Of a stretch of DNA of 5,738 nucleotides, positions 1-5,724 are shown piece after piece. A model generated the notes under the pieces. That model did not search any database. It worked only from the letters and a program-made list of their open reading frames with translations, and was not told the origin of the DNA. This DNA comes from Candidatus Dadabacteria bacterium (lineage in GTDB: Bacteria; Desulfobacterota_D; UBA1144; Nemesobacterales; Nemesobacteraceae): NCBI GenBank assembly GCA_026709745.1, contig JAPOSJ010000067.1, positions 1-5,738 of the forward strand, written 5' to 3'. Numbering within the stretch: position 1 is the stretch's first letter; every line of letters starts with the position of its first letter. The translations under genes were made by a program, and so were the position numbers.

Positions 1-82
1 CGATTCTATAGTAAGAGTTCATGATGTGCTTGACACAGATCAAGCGATTCGGACAGTAAACAGCATATATGGAACCAACTAA
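1..82 (+). CDS. folP: Dihydropteroate synthase, C-terminal end (5' truncated by window)
   Basis: Only the last 26 codons are in the window, read from base 2 to the TAA at 80-82. The translated tail begins DSIVRVHDVLDTDQAIRTVN, which matches the conserved end of dihydropteroate synthase. In that family the Arg and His of the RVHDV motif (here codons 14-16 and 20-22) contact the pterin pyrophosphate/anion site. The enzyme condenses 6-hydroxymethyl-dihydropterin pyrophosphate with p-aminobenzoate to give dihydropteroate in folate synthesis. The following cdaA start lies 4 nt after the stop (or overlaps it if the start at 69 is used), so the two are probably co-transcribed. folP directly upstream of cdaA is also the order known in Geobacter-like bacteria. 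The call rests on one short motif plus context, and both agree. Confidence 0.85.
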   Translation, partial: DSIVRVHDVLDTDQAIRTVNSIYGTN

Positions 83-86
83 CCGA

Positions 87-884
87 ATGGCAGACTCCAC
101 AATACAGAACTTTCGATTTTTTTCTGATAGTCTCGATATACTGATTGTCGCCATAATATTCTTCTACATACTCAAAGCGATCGAAGGAACCAGAAGTTCA
201 CAGATACTTCTCGGACTTGCTGCAATGGCCGTTCTTTACTTCGCCTCGAGGAAATGGGGTTTTTTCACGCTTAACTGGGTGCTTACACACTTTCTCAGTT
301 TCGTGATACTGATAGTAATCATACTGTTCCAGGAAGACATAAAAAGGGGACTTGCGAAAATAGGAAAGAAACCTTTTTTCTTCAATTTCATAAAACATGC
401 CGCAAACGAGGCGATGATAGGGGAAATCTCAGAGTCCTGCTTTTTTCTTTCTTCAAGGAAGATCGGAGCCCTCATAGCCGTTGAAAGGCAGCAGAGTCTC
501 AGAATGTTTCCGGGGAGGTCGATTAACGCCGCCCTGTCAAGCGAAATGATTATAACCATTTTCAACCCTGCATCCCCTTTTCATGACGGGGCAGTCGTAA
601 TCAAAGACGATGTTATTGTCTTGGCCGGGTGTTTTTTTCCGATCAGCACGGACCTTGACTTGGGAACTGAACTTGGAACAAGACACAGGGCGGCAATAGA
701 GATGTCCAGGGAAACTGATGCCGTCGTGATAGTAGTGTCCGAGGAAACGGGAAAAATTTCACTGGCCACAGACGGAGAACTCAGAAGAATCAACAGTGAC
801 AGTCTGCTTAGAGAAGCTCTGGTTTTAGAACTGAGTGCAAAGAGTTCAGGAGAAATAAAAGCCGGACAGGTAGGACAGGTCTGA
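87..884 (+). CDS. cdaA: Diadenylate cyclase CdaA (membrane-anchored c-di-AMP synthase)
   Basis: Makes cyclic di-AMP from two ATP at the cytoplasmic face of the inner membrane. Counting from the ATG at 87 (265 aa), three hydrophobic segments lie at about residues 15-30, 39-53 and 64-81. A basic linker with GKKPFF (93-98) follows, then the DAC (DisA_N) catalytic domain at about 120-245. Both signature motifs are intact: DGA within PFHDGAVVI (167-169) and GTRHR (197-201), so the enzyme should be active. VSEETG and the downstream DGEL region also fit CdaA. An in-frame ATG at 69 would add six residues and overlap folP by 14 nt. I prefer 87 because it lies just after the folP stop and places the DIL(I/L)V of the first helix at the same distance from the N-terminus as in Bacillus CdaA. 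Neither start has a strong Shine-Dalgarno. cdaR and glmM follow immediately, the classic CdaA partners. Confidence 0.95.
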   Translation: MADSTIQNFRFFSDSLDILIVAIIFFYILKAIEGTRSSQILLGLAAMAVLYFASRKWGFFTLNWVLTHFLSFVILIVIILFQEDIKRGLAKIGKKPFFFNFIKHAANEAMIGEISESCFFLSSRKIGALIAVERQQSLRMFPGRSINAALSSEMIITIFNPASPFHDGAVVIKDDVIVLAGCFFPISTDLDLGTELGTRHRAAIEMSRETDAVVIVVSEETGKISLATDGELRRINSDSLLREALVLELSAKSSGEIKAGQVGQV

Positions 885-886
885 AC

Positions 887-1852
887 ATGGGGAAAAAACC
901 TTTTTTTCAGGGCCTTGCCAAAAAGACAATTGCTCTCGCGCTAGCGGTGCTCCTATGGGCATTTACGAACTTCGAACTTGACGTGGAGAGGGATATAAGG
1001 ATTCCGCTTCACTTAAGCTCCCTTCCCGAAAATCTCATTATAGTTAACAAGCTGCCCGAGAGCGTTGACCTCTCCATCAGAGGACCGAGAAACCTGCTGT
1101 CTTCGTTTGCCTACTCAAACAAATCGCTACCTATTGATCTCCAGAAAACTAAACAGGGAGTCCTGAAAATAGATCTGCAGCGCGCGGCTTCAGAAACAGT
1201 TCCGAGAGGAATAGACATAGTTGCCGCAAGACCTGCAAGGCTCTCCCTCAGCATAGACAGGCTCACAACGAAAAGATTCAGGGTAAAGCCCGTGCTTGGA
1301 GAACCGGATTCAGGTTATGAGATATCAAATCAAATAAAGGTCGTTCCGCGTTTCGTAGAAGTAAAGGGACCAGCCTCGCAGCTCGCGAAGCTTGAAACCA
1401 TAGAGACGGCAAAAATAAAACTCGAAGGCGAAGCGGCCGAGTTCACAGTTCCTGTGCAGCTGCAGTTGCCCACCCAGTACATAGAAGTTCTTGAGGGCGA
1501 TCATGTAAACGTGACGGTTAAAGTAAAAGAAATAATACTGACAAAGGAGTTTCGGGACATCGATATAATTCCCAGAAATTTTGGGGAACTTGAATACAGT
1601 ACGACAGTTCCGCAACTAAAGGCCTCTTTGGTGTTCAACGGACCCTACAAAACCATAAACGATCTTGCCAGCAACGAAATAAAGGTATACATAGACGGAG
1701 CAGAGATGGGCAAAAGCGCACAGAAGTCGCTTAATGTGAAGGTTGATTATCCGGATTCGAATCTCCTTAAGCTCACAAGCGTCACCCCAAAAAAAATTAG
1801 GGTTAAAGTTAAAACACCCCCTGCTGAGGCTGAGGAACCCGCTAAAACATAA
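887..1852 (+). CDS. cdaR: CdaA regulatory protein CdaR (YbbR-domain protein)
   Basis: A 321-aa protein with a short basic N-terminus (MGKKPFFQGLAKK), one hydrophobic segment at about residues 14-27, and then a beta-rich region expected to lie outside the inner membrane. That region divides into about three YbbR-like repeats (roughly 38-124, 131-215 and 219-309). Each has a P-x-x-V/L-x-(V/L)-x-G-type strand (PESVDLSIRGP at 57, PRFVEVKGPASQL at 154, PQLKASLVFNGP at 242), and two close with PARLSLSID (116) and PKKIRVKVK (301). The C-terminus is a Pro/Glu/Ala-rich tail. In Firmicutes CdaR binds CdaA in the membrane and tunes c-di-AMP output; the same role here is inferred from adjacency. The ATG is 2 nt after the cdaA stop, with an AGG-rich stretch at 868-879 as likely ribosome site. 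Homopolymer runs lie near both ends: A6/T7 at 893-907 and A8 at 1789-1796. YbbR proteins usually carry up to four repeats. Confidence 0.9.
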   Translation: MGKKPFFQGLAKKTIALALAVLLWAFTNFELDVERDIRIPLHLSSLPENLIIVNKLPESVDLSIRGPRNLLSSFAYSNKSLPIDLQKTKQGVLKIDLQRAASETVPRGIDIVAARPARLSLSIDRLTTKRFRVKPVLGEPDSGYEISNQIKVVPRFVEVKGPASQLAKLETIETAKIKLEGEAAEFTVPVQLQLPTQYIEVLEGDHVNVTVKVKEIILTKEFRDIDIIPRNFGELEYSTTVPQLKASLVFNGPYKTINDLASNEIKVYIDGAEMGKSAQKSLNVKVDYPDSNLLKLTSVTPKKIRVKVKTPPAEAEEPAKT

Positions 1853-1856
1853 ACAT

Positions 1857-3236
1857 ATGAATTCCCAGACCGAACCGCAAGAGAGAAGAATTTTTGGAAC
1901 CGACGGAATACGAGGTGTCACCAACAGTTACCCCATGACTCCCGAGATATCCCTCTCCCTCGGAAAAACACTTACAAGATACATTCAGAAAAAAACGGGC
2001 GGCCATGTAAAAATACTCATTGGCAAAGATACACGCCTCTCTGGTTACGTGTTTGAACAGGCAATAGCTTCGGGCATAACTTCCATGGGAGCCGACGCAC
2101 TGCTCGTAGGTCCTCTGCCCACTCCCGCGATAGCTTTTCTGACTTCGGATATGAGAGCCGCCGCCGGGGTGGTCATCTCCGCATCCCACAACCCCTACAC
2201 AGATAACGGAATAAAGATATTCGACTCAACCGGATTCAAGCTCCCGGATAAAACAGAAATGGAAATAGAAAAAATGGTTCTCGGCGAAGAACTGCTAACT
2301 CCAGATTCCCTTACCGGGAAAGCCAAGAGAATCGATGACGCAGTCGGACGCTACATAGTGTTTCTCAAAAATACTTTCCCAAAGGACCTTACGCTTGACG
2401 GAATGAAAATCGTGGTCGATTGTGCAAACGGAGCCGCGTACAAGGTCGCACCGATAATTCTAAAGGAACTGGGAGCCAGGGTAATCACTATCGGCACGGA
2501 ACCGGACGGAATGAACATAAACGTTGACTGCGGAAGCTTGAGACCAGAGATACTTTCAGAGCAAGTCGTGCGAAGCGATTCCGATATGGGAATTGCCCTC
2601 GACGGAGATGCGGACAGGGTTGTACTCTGCGATGAAAATGGAACCGAGGTTGATGGTGATCATGTTCTTGCAATCTGCTCATCCGAAATGATAGAAACCG
2701 GAACATTGGCAACAGACACAGTGGTGGCCACGCTTATGAGCAACATGGCTCTTGAGAACTATCTGAATGAAAGGGGAATAAGGCTTGAGAGGACCCGGGT
2801 CGGAGACAGATATGTAGTAGAAGCGATGAGAAAACTGGGAGCAAACCTGGGAGGAGAGAAATCCGGTCATCTGCTGTTTCTCGACCAATCGACCACGGGA
2901 GACGGTCTTCTGGCATCGCTTCAAATTCTGGGAATAATGAAACGAAAAGGCAAATCTCTTTCCGAACTTGCCAGAATAATAGATATGTTTCCCCAAGTGA
3001 TCAACAGCTTTGAAATCAGGGAGAAAAAACCGTTTGACCAGATTCCGGGACTTGTCGATCTCATGAGAGAATCGGAAAAAATTCTCGGAAACAGGGGAAG
3101 AATAAACCTCAGATATTCTGGAACTGAGCCGCTTGCGCGCGTCATGGTAGAGGGAGAGGACCAAACCCTGATAAGCAAAATCGCATCCCGCGTATCTTCG
3201 GTAATAAACGAAAACATAGGAGCGGACAGCACTTAA
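1857..3236 (+). CDS. glmM: Phosphoglucosamine mutase GlmM
   Basis: Cytoplasmic enzyme that interconverts glucosamine-6-phosphate and glucosamine-1-phosphate, feeding UDP-GlcNAc for peptidoglycan and LPS. The 459-aa product is near the usual 445-455. Landmarks of the alpha-D-phosphohexomutase family are all present: FGTDGIRG at 13-20; the phosphoserine loop ISASHNP at 107-113, with Ser110 the expected phosphorylated residue; the metal loop DGDADR at 249-254; the sugar-specificity loop GGEKSGH at 332-338, whose ESG/KSG form fits GlmM; and the phosphate-binding loop RYSGTEP at 419-425. The ATG at 1857 is chosen because it lies 4 nt after the cdaR stop and 12 residues before FGTDGIRG. The same frame is open upstream inside cdaR (an ATG at 1743), but that would add 38 basic residues unlike the family. 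The Shine-Dalgarno is poor (GAGGA at 1832 is about 20 nt away), so translational coupling to cdaR is likely. GlmM is known to bind and inhibit CdaA in several Firmicutes. Confidence 0.97.
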   Translation: MNSQTEPQERRIFGTDGIRGVTNSYPMTPEISLSLGKTLTRYIQKKTGGHVKILIGKDTRLSGYVFEQAIASGITSMGADALLVGPLPTPAIAFLTSDMRAAAGVVISASHNPYTDNGIKIFDSTGFKLPDKTEMEIEKMVLGEELLTPDSLTGKAKRIDDAVGRYIVFLKNTFPKDLTLDGMKIVVDCANGAAYKVAPIILKELGARVITIGTEPDGMNINVDCGSLRPEILSEQVVRSDSDMGIALDGDADRVVLCDENGTEVDGDHVLAICSSEMIETGTLATDTVVATLMSNMALENYLNERGIRLERTRVGDRYVVEAMRKLGANLGGEKSGHLLFLDQSTTGDGLLASLQILGIMKRKGKSLSELARIIDMFPQVINSFEIREKKPFDQIPGLVDLMRESEKILGNRGRINLRYSGTEPLARVMVEGEDQTLISKIASRVSSVINENIGADST

Positions 3237-3237
3237 G

Positions 3238-3951
3238 ATGAAAACCAGGCTCAATGTAAATGTTGACCATGTTGCAACCCTTAGGCAGGCAAGAATGGGA
3301 GGCGAGCCAGATCCCGTGGCCGCTGCCGTGGCGGCCGAGCTCGCGGGAGCGCAAGGAATAGTTGTTCACCTACGCGAAGACCGCCGCCACATTCAGAATA
3401 CAGACCTAATTTTGCTGAAAGAATCTGTCCAGACAAAACTCAACATGGAGATGGCTCCAACGGACGAAATGATAGAGATTGCAGTCAACACGCTCCCCGA
3501 CGTCGTAACGCTTGTTCCGGAAAAAAGACAAGAAATAACAACGGAGGGAGGACTTGACGTACGTGGAGACATAGAAAAAATCTCCGCAGCAATCAAGGAA
3601 ATTAAGCGTGCAGGAATATTAGTAAGTATTTTCGCAGACCCGAATTCCGATCAGATAATGGCCACTTCAAAGACCGGTGCCGATATGGTTGAACTTCACA
3701 CGGGAAGTTACGCAAACACCTCTGATAAAACTGGGATGATTACGCAGCTTGATAAAATCAGAAAGGCTACGGAAGAGGCACTTTCCCAAGAACTCAGGGT
3801 ATCCGCCGGCCATGGGCTTAACTACCTAAACGTGACCGCTGTTTCAAGAATTAAAGGGATAGAGGAACTCAATATCGGTCACAGCATAATTTCACAGGCG
3901 ATTTTCCGTGGAATGGAAAAAGCGGTAAAGGAAATGATCGACCTGCTGTAA
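3238..3951 (+). CDS. pdxJ: Pyridoxine 5'-phosphate synthase PdxJ
   Basis: Condenses 1-deoxy-D-xylulose-5-phosphate with 3-amino-2-oxopropyl phosphate to pyridoxine 5'-phosphate, the last ring-forming step of the DXP-dependent vitamin B6 pathway. The 237-aa TIM-barrel protein has the full family pattern: NVDHVATLRQAR at 8-19, HLREDRRHI at 44-52 (His44, Arg46, His51), NMEMAPT with Glu72, LVPEKRQEITTEGGLDV at 92-108, VELHTGSYA at 151-159, SAGHGLNY at 189-196 (His192), and GHSIISQAIFRGM near the end at 214-226. Length matches E. coli PdxJ. The ATG is one base after the glmM TAA; an AGGAG at 3218-3222 sits about 15 nt upstream, rather far, so coupling to glmM translation is probable. The glmM-pdxJ-acpS run is a common arrangement in delta-proteobacteria-like genomes. 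Presence of pdxJ argues against the PdxS/PdxT route typical of Firmicutes. Confidence 0.97.
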   Translation: MKTRLNVNVDHVATLRQARMGGEPDPVAAAVAAELAGAQGIVVHLREDRRHIQNTDLILLKESVQTKLNMEMAPTDEMIEIAVNTLPDVVTLVPEKRQEITTEGGLDVRGDIEKISAAIKEIKRAGILVSIFADPNSDQIMATSKTGADMVELHTGSYANTSDKTGMITQLDKIRKATEEALSQELRVSAGHGLNYLNVTAVSRIKGIEELNIGHSIISQAIFRGMEKAVKEMIDLL

Positions 3952-3972
3952 AAGACACTGGGATACGAAGAG

Positions 3973-4350
3973 ATGGTTTCGGGCATAGGAATCGACATGG
4001 TACGCAACAGCCGCATAGAAGGGCTTATCGAGAAATGGGGAGAAAAATTCCTTCGGAAAATATTTACAGATGACGAGATCTCAGACGGCGGCAAGGCTAA
4101 AAACAAGAACATAAGTTATGCAGCAAACTACGCGGTGAAAGAGGCTTTTGTAAAAGCGCTTGGAACCGGGTTCAGACGGGGCATAAAGTTCCACAACATA
4201 GCAGTAAGGAGAAACAGCCTTGGAAAGCCCTTCATCGACCTTCGGGGGAGCACTAAGGAAATCGCAGAAAAGAGGGGACTAAGCAGGATTCATACCACTA
4301 TATCACATGACGGCGAATACTCAGTCGCCGTGGTTATACTCGAGGATTGA
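3973..4350 (+). CDS. acpS: Holo-[acyl-carrier-protein] synthase AcpS
   Basis: Transfers 4'-phosphopantetheine from CoA to the serine of apo-ACP, activating fatty-acid synthesis. At 125 aa it has the normal length of the trimeric AcpS type. Metal-binding residues are visible: Asp8 in GIGIDMV (4-10) and Glu57 in YAVKEAFVKALGTG (53-66). LGKP at 83-86 and TISHDGEYSVAVVI at 109-122 complete the family pattern. One oddity: the usual Arg-Phe before the KEA motif (RFAxKEA) is Asn52-Tyr53 here. The start is the ATG 21 nt after pdxJ; GGGA at 3960 with GAAGAG next to the start is only a modest ribosome site. The end, VAVVILED, is typical, so the TGA is a genuine stop although the same frame stays open into folC. 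It is the last gene of the tightly packed part of the operon. Confidence 0.95.
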   Translation: MVSGIGIDMVRNSRIEGLIEKWGEKFLRKIFTDDEISDGGKAKNKNISYAANYAVKEAFVKALGTGFRRGIKFHNIAVRRNSLGKPFIDLRGSTKEIAEKRGLSRIHTTISHDGEYSVAVVILED

Positions 4351-4449
4351 CGAACCCGGGTCTTACTCGCCTGCCTATCTGAAAAAACAGGCTGCCTCAG
4401 CACATTGTGCAGGCTCCATACTACAGGATGTGATATCTTTAAATCAATA
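4351..4449 (+). other. acpS-folC intergenic gap with inverted repeats
   Basis: This 99-nt gap is the longest non-coding stretch in the window. It holds CAGGCT twice (4388-4393 and 4410-4415) and two complementary segments (GCCTG at 4369-4373, GCCT at 4394-4397). No convincing sigma-70 promoter is seen: TTGTGC at 4405 has no -10 hexamer at a suitable distance. No hairpin is directly followed by a T-tract, so I do not call a terminator. The acpS reading frame stays open across the gap after its TGA, which I read as chance. Whether folC is co-transcribed with acpS or has its own start site cannot be settled from the sequence. Confidence 0.6.
4394..4414 (+). promoter_or_regulatory. Candidate RNA hairpin in folC leader
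   Basis: GCCT (4394-4397) pairs with AGGC (4411-4414) and GCAC (4400-4403) with GTGC (4407-4410), giving an 8-bp stem with a 2-nt CA bulge and an ATT loop. It lies 35 nt upstream of the folC ATG and about 10 nt before the nearest AGGA (4425-4428). A neighbouring GCCTG (4369-4373) can pair either with CAGGC at 4388-4392, beside this hairpin, or with CAGGC at 4410-4414, replacing it. No U-run follows, so it is not a standard intrinsic terminator. A role in folC translation or mRNA stability is only a guess. Confidence 0.35.
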
Positions 4450-5724
4450 ATGTTTAAGAATCTCGAGAGACTCCGCAGTAAGGGAGTGGACAGAGTAGAG
4501 CCCGGACTCCAAAGAATCACTGCTGTTCTGCGGGAACTGAGCTCTCCTCACGCACAAAAGGATTATGTCGCAGTTGCCGGAACTAATGGAAAAGGATCCG
4601 TAGCCTCATGTGTCGCGTCAATTCTGCAGACAAACGGTTACCGCACCGGCCTGTTCACTTCACCTCACCTGATCAAGGTCACTGAAAGAATAAAGATAAA
4701 TGAAGAGGAAATCTCAGCAGAGGCACTTGAAAATATACTCGAGACAGTTTTTGCAGCCTGCGAGAGAATAGAGGTTAAGCTCAGCTATTTTGAGATGCTG
4801 ACCGCAGCCGCGTTTCTTCACTTTAACCGCAGATCAATAGATATAGGTGTGCTGGAAGTGGGAATGGGTGGCAGGTGGGACTCGACAAACGTATGCGATC
4901 ACGTGGTGGGCGTCATAACCAACGTGTCTTTTGATCATACAGAGTATCTGGGAAATACGCTGGGCAAGATAGCGGCGGAAAAAGCGGGAATAATCAAGAA
5001 AAACGGACTCGTAGTAACCGGATGTACCGGCGAGCCTCTCTCCGTAGTCGAGCGCAGCTGCCAGGAAAATTCGGCAAGGTGCCTCAGTCTAAGAACAGAT
5101 TTTACTTATAGAGAAAATGAAGACATGAGCTTTGACTACATAGGACCGAAGTGGCGCCTTGAACACCTCAAAACATCCCTCACAGGCCCACACCAGTTGG
5201 AAAACGCCGCCCTGTCCGTAGCAGCGGCCGAACTACTGACAACTCACACAAGCTATGGAACGAATCCAGAAAAAATAAAAAAGGCATTATCGGAAGTCAG
5301 CCTGCGGGGACGAATGGAATATCTGGACAGGAAACTCCCCGTTGTCATTGATGTCGCCCACAACCCGGCCGCCGCAGAGAAACTCGTTGAGTCGCTTGAA
5401 TTTTATCATCCAGAGAAGAAATTCAATTTTCTGGTAACGATGCTTGACAAAAAAGACATAGGCGGTTTTACAAAGATTCTATCCCGAGTGTCGGGAAAAC
5501 TAATCGTAACGGAACTTACAGGGGCAGAAAGACACCTGCAGACGGAAAAAATTCTGTCACTCGTCCGGGGAAAGTTCGACTCGGTCGAAATGGTGAAAGA
5601 CATATGGGAAGCTTACCAGAAACTCCTCGGTTACGGAGAAGCCGCCTGCGTCTGTGGTTCCTTCTATCTTATAGGTTATCTTAAGGAGGCACTTGAAAAT
5701 GAAGAGACTTTCCATAGTAACTAA
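4450..5724 (+). CDS. folC: Folylpolyglutamate synthase / dihydrofolate synthase FolC
   Basis: Mur-ligase-family ATP-dependent enzyme that adds glutamate to dihydropteroate and/or to folates. Counting from the ATG at 4450 (424 aa, normal length): P-loop GTNGKGS at 44-50, TSPHL at 70-74 with the following ER, EVGMGGRWDSTN at 136-147, TNVSFDHTEYLG at 157-168, EKAGIIK at 177-183 with Lys178 as the likely carbamylated metal-bridge lysine, LTGPHQLENA at 244-253, RGRME at 286-290, IDVAHNP at 300-306, and CGSFYLIG at 402-409. The frame extends upstream to a TTG at 4405, but the added residues (CRLHTTGCDIF...) do not resemble FolC N-termini, so I use 4450, which leaves a normal-length leader before VEPGLQRI. 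The ribosome site is weak (AGGA at 4425 is distant). Whether it has both DHFS and FPGS activity cannot be read directly, but a folP on the same strand makes a DHFS role likely. Confidence 0.95.
   Translation: MFKNLERLRSKGVDRVEPGLQRITAVLRELSSPHAQKDYVAVAGTNGKGSVASCVASILQTNGYRTGLFTSPHLIKVTERIKINEEEISAEALENILETVFAACERIEVKLSYFEMLTAAAFLHFNRRSIDIGVLEVGMGGRWDSTNVCDHVVGVITNVSFDHTEYLGNTLGKIAAEKAGIIKKNGLVVTGCTGEPLSVVERSCQENSARCLSLRTDFTYRENEDMSFDYIGPKWRLEHLKTSLTGPHQLENAALSVAAAELLTTHTSYGTNPEKIKKALSEVSLRGRMEYLDRKLPVVIDVAHNPAAAEKLVESLEFYHPEKKFNFLVTMLDKKDIGGFTKILSRVSGKLIVTELTGAERHLQTEKILSLVRGKFDSVEMVKDIWEAYQKLLGYGEAACVCGSFYLIGYLKEALENEETFHSN
5683..5689 (+). promoter_or_regulatory. Strong Shine-Dalgarno for the gene starting at 5699
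   Basis: AAGGAGG lies inside the folC coding region, 9 nt before an ATG in a different frame. It is the best ribosome-binding site in the window and is the main reason to call the start at 5699. Its strength contrasts with the weak sites of the coupled genes upstream and suggests that the next gene recruits ribosomes independently. Confidence 0.75.

Noticed and set aside
1743..1856. ATG at 1743 as the start of glmM.
   Set aside because: It lies inside cdaR and would add 38 basic residues absent from GlmM; the ATG at 1857 is 4 nt after the cdaR stop and places FGTDGIRG at the usual position.
2679..3254. 191-codon open frame on the minus strand opposite glmM/pdxJ, and other minus-strand open frames (for example 1616-1924, 236-565, 4290-4520).
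   Set aside because: Each is antisense to a gene with clear family motifs, has low-complexity or unfamiliar composition, and shows no operon context; they are shadows of the + strand genes.
4369..4414. Intrinsic terminator after acpS.
   Set aside because: The stems are short or bulged and no T-run follows either one; the A-run at 4382-4387 lies within the loop of the first pairing on the + strand.
4405..4440. Possible promoter with TTGTGC as -35 and TATCTT/GATATC as -10 before folC.
   Set aside because: The spacing is 21-23 nt and neither -10 candidate is close to TATAAT.
4351..4449. The acpS frame stays open from its TGA (4348-4350) through the gap into folC, suggesting stop readthrough or a selenocysteine fusion.
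   Set aside because: AcpS ends with a normal family C-terminus (VAVVILED) and FolC starts normally at 4450. About 33 stop-free codons can occur by chance, and the Cys-rich gap translation resembles no domain.
4405..4449. TTG at 4405 as the start of folC.
   Set aside because: No Shine-Dalgarno precedes it, it lies in the loop region of a candidate hairpin, and the 15 extra residues do not look like a FolC N-terminus; the ATG at 4450 gives a normal length.
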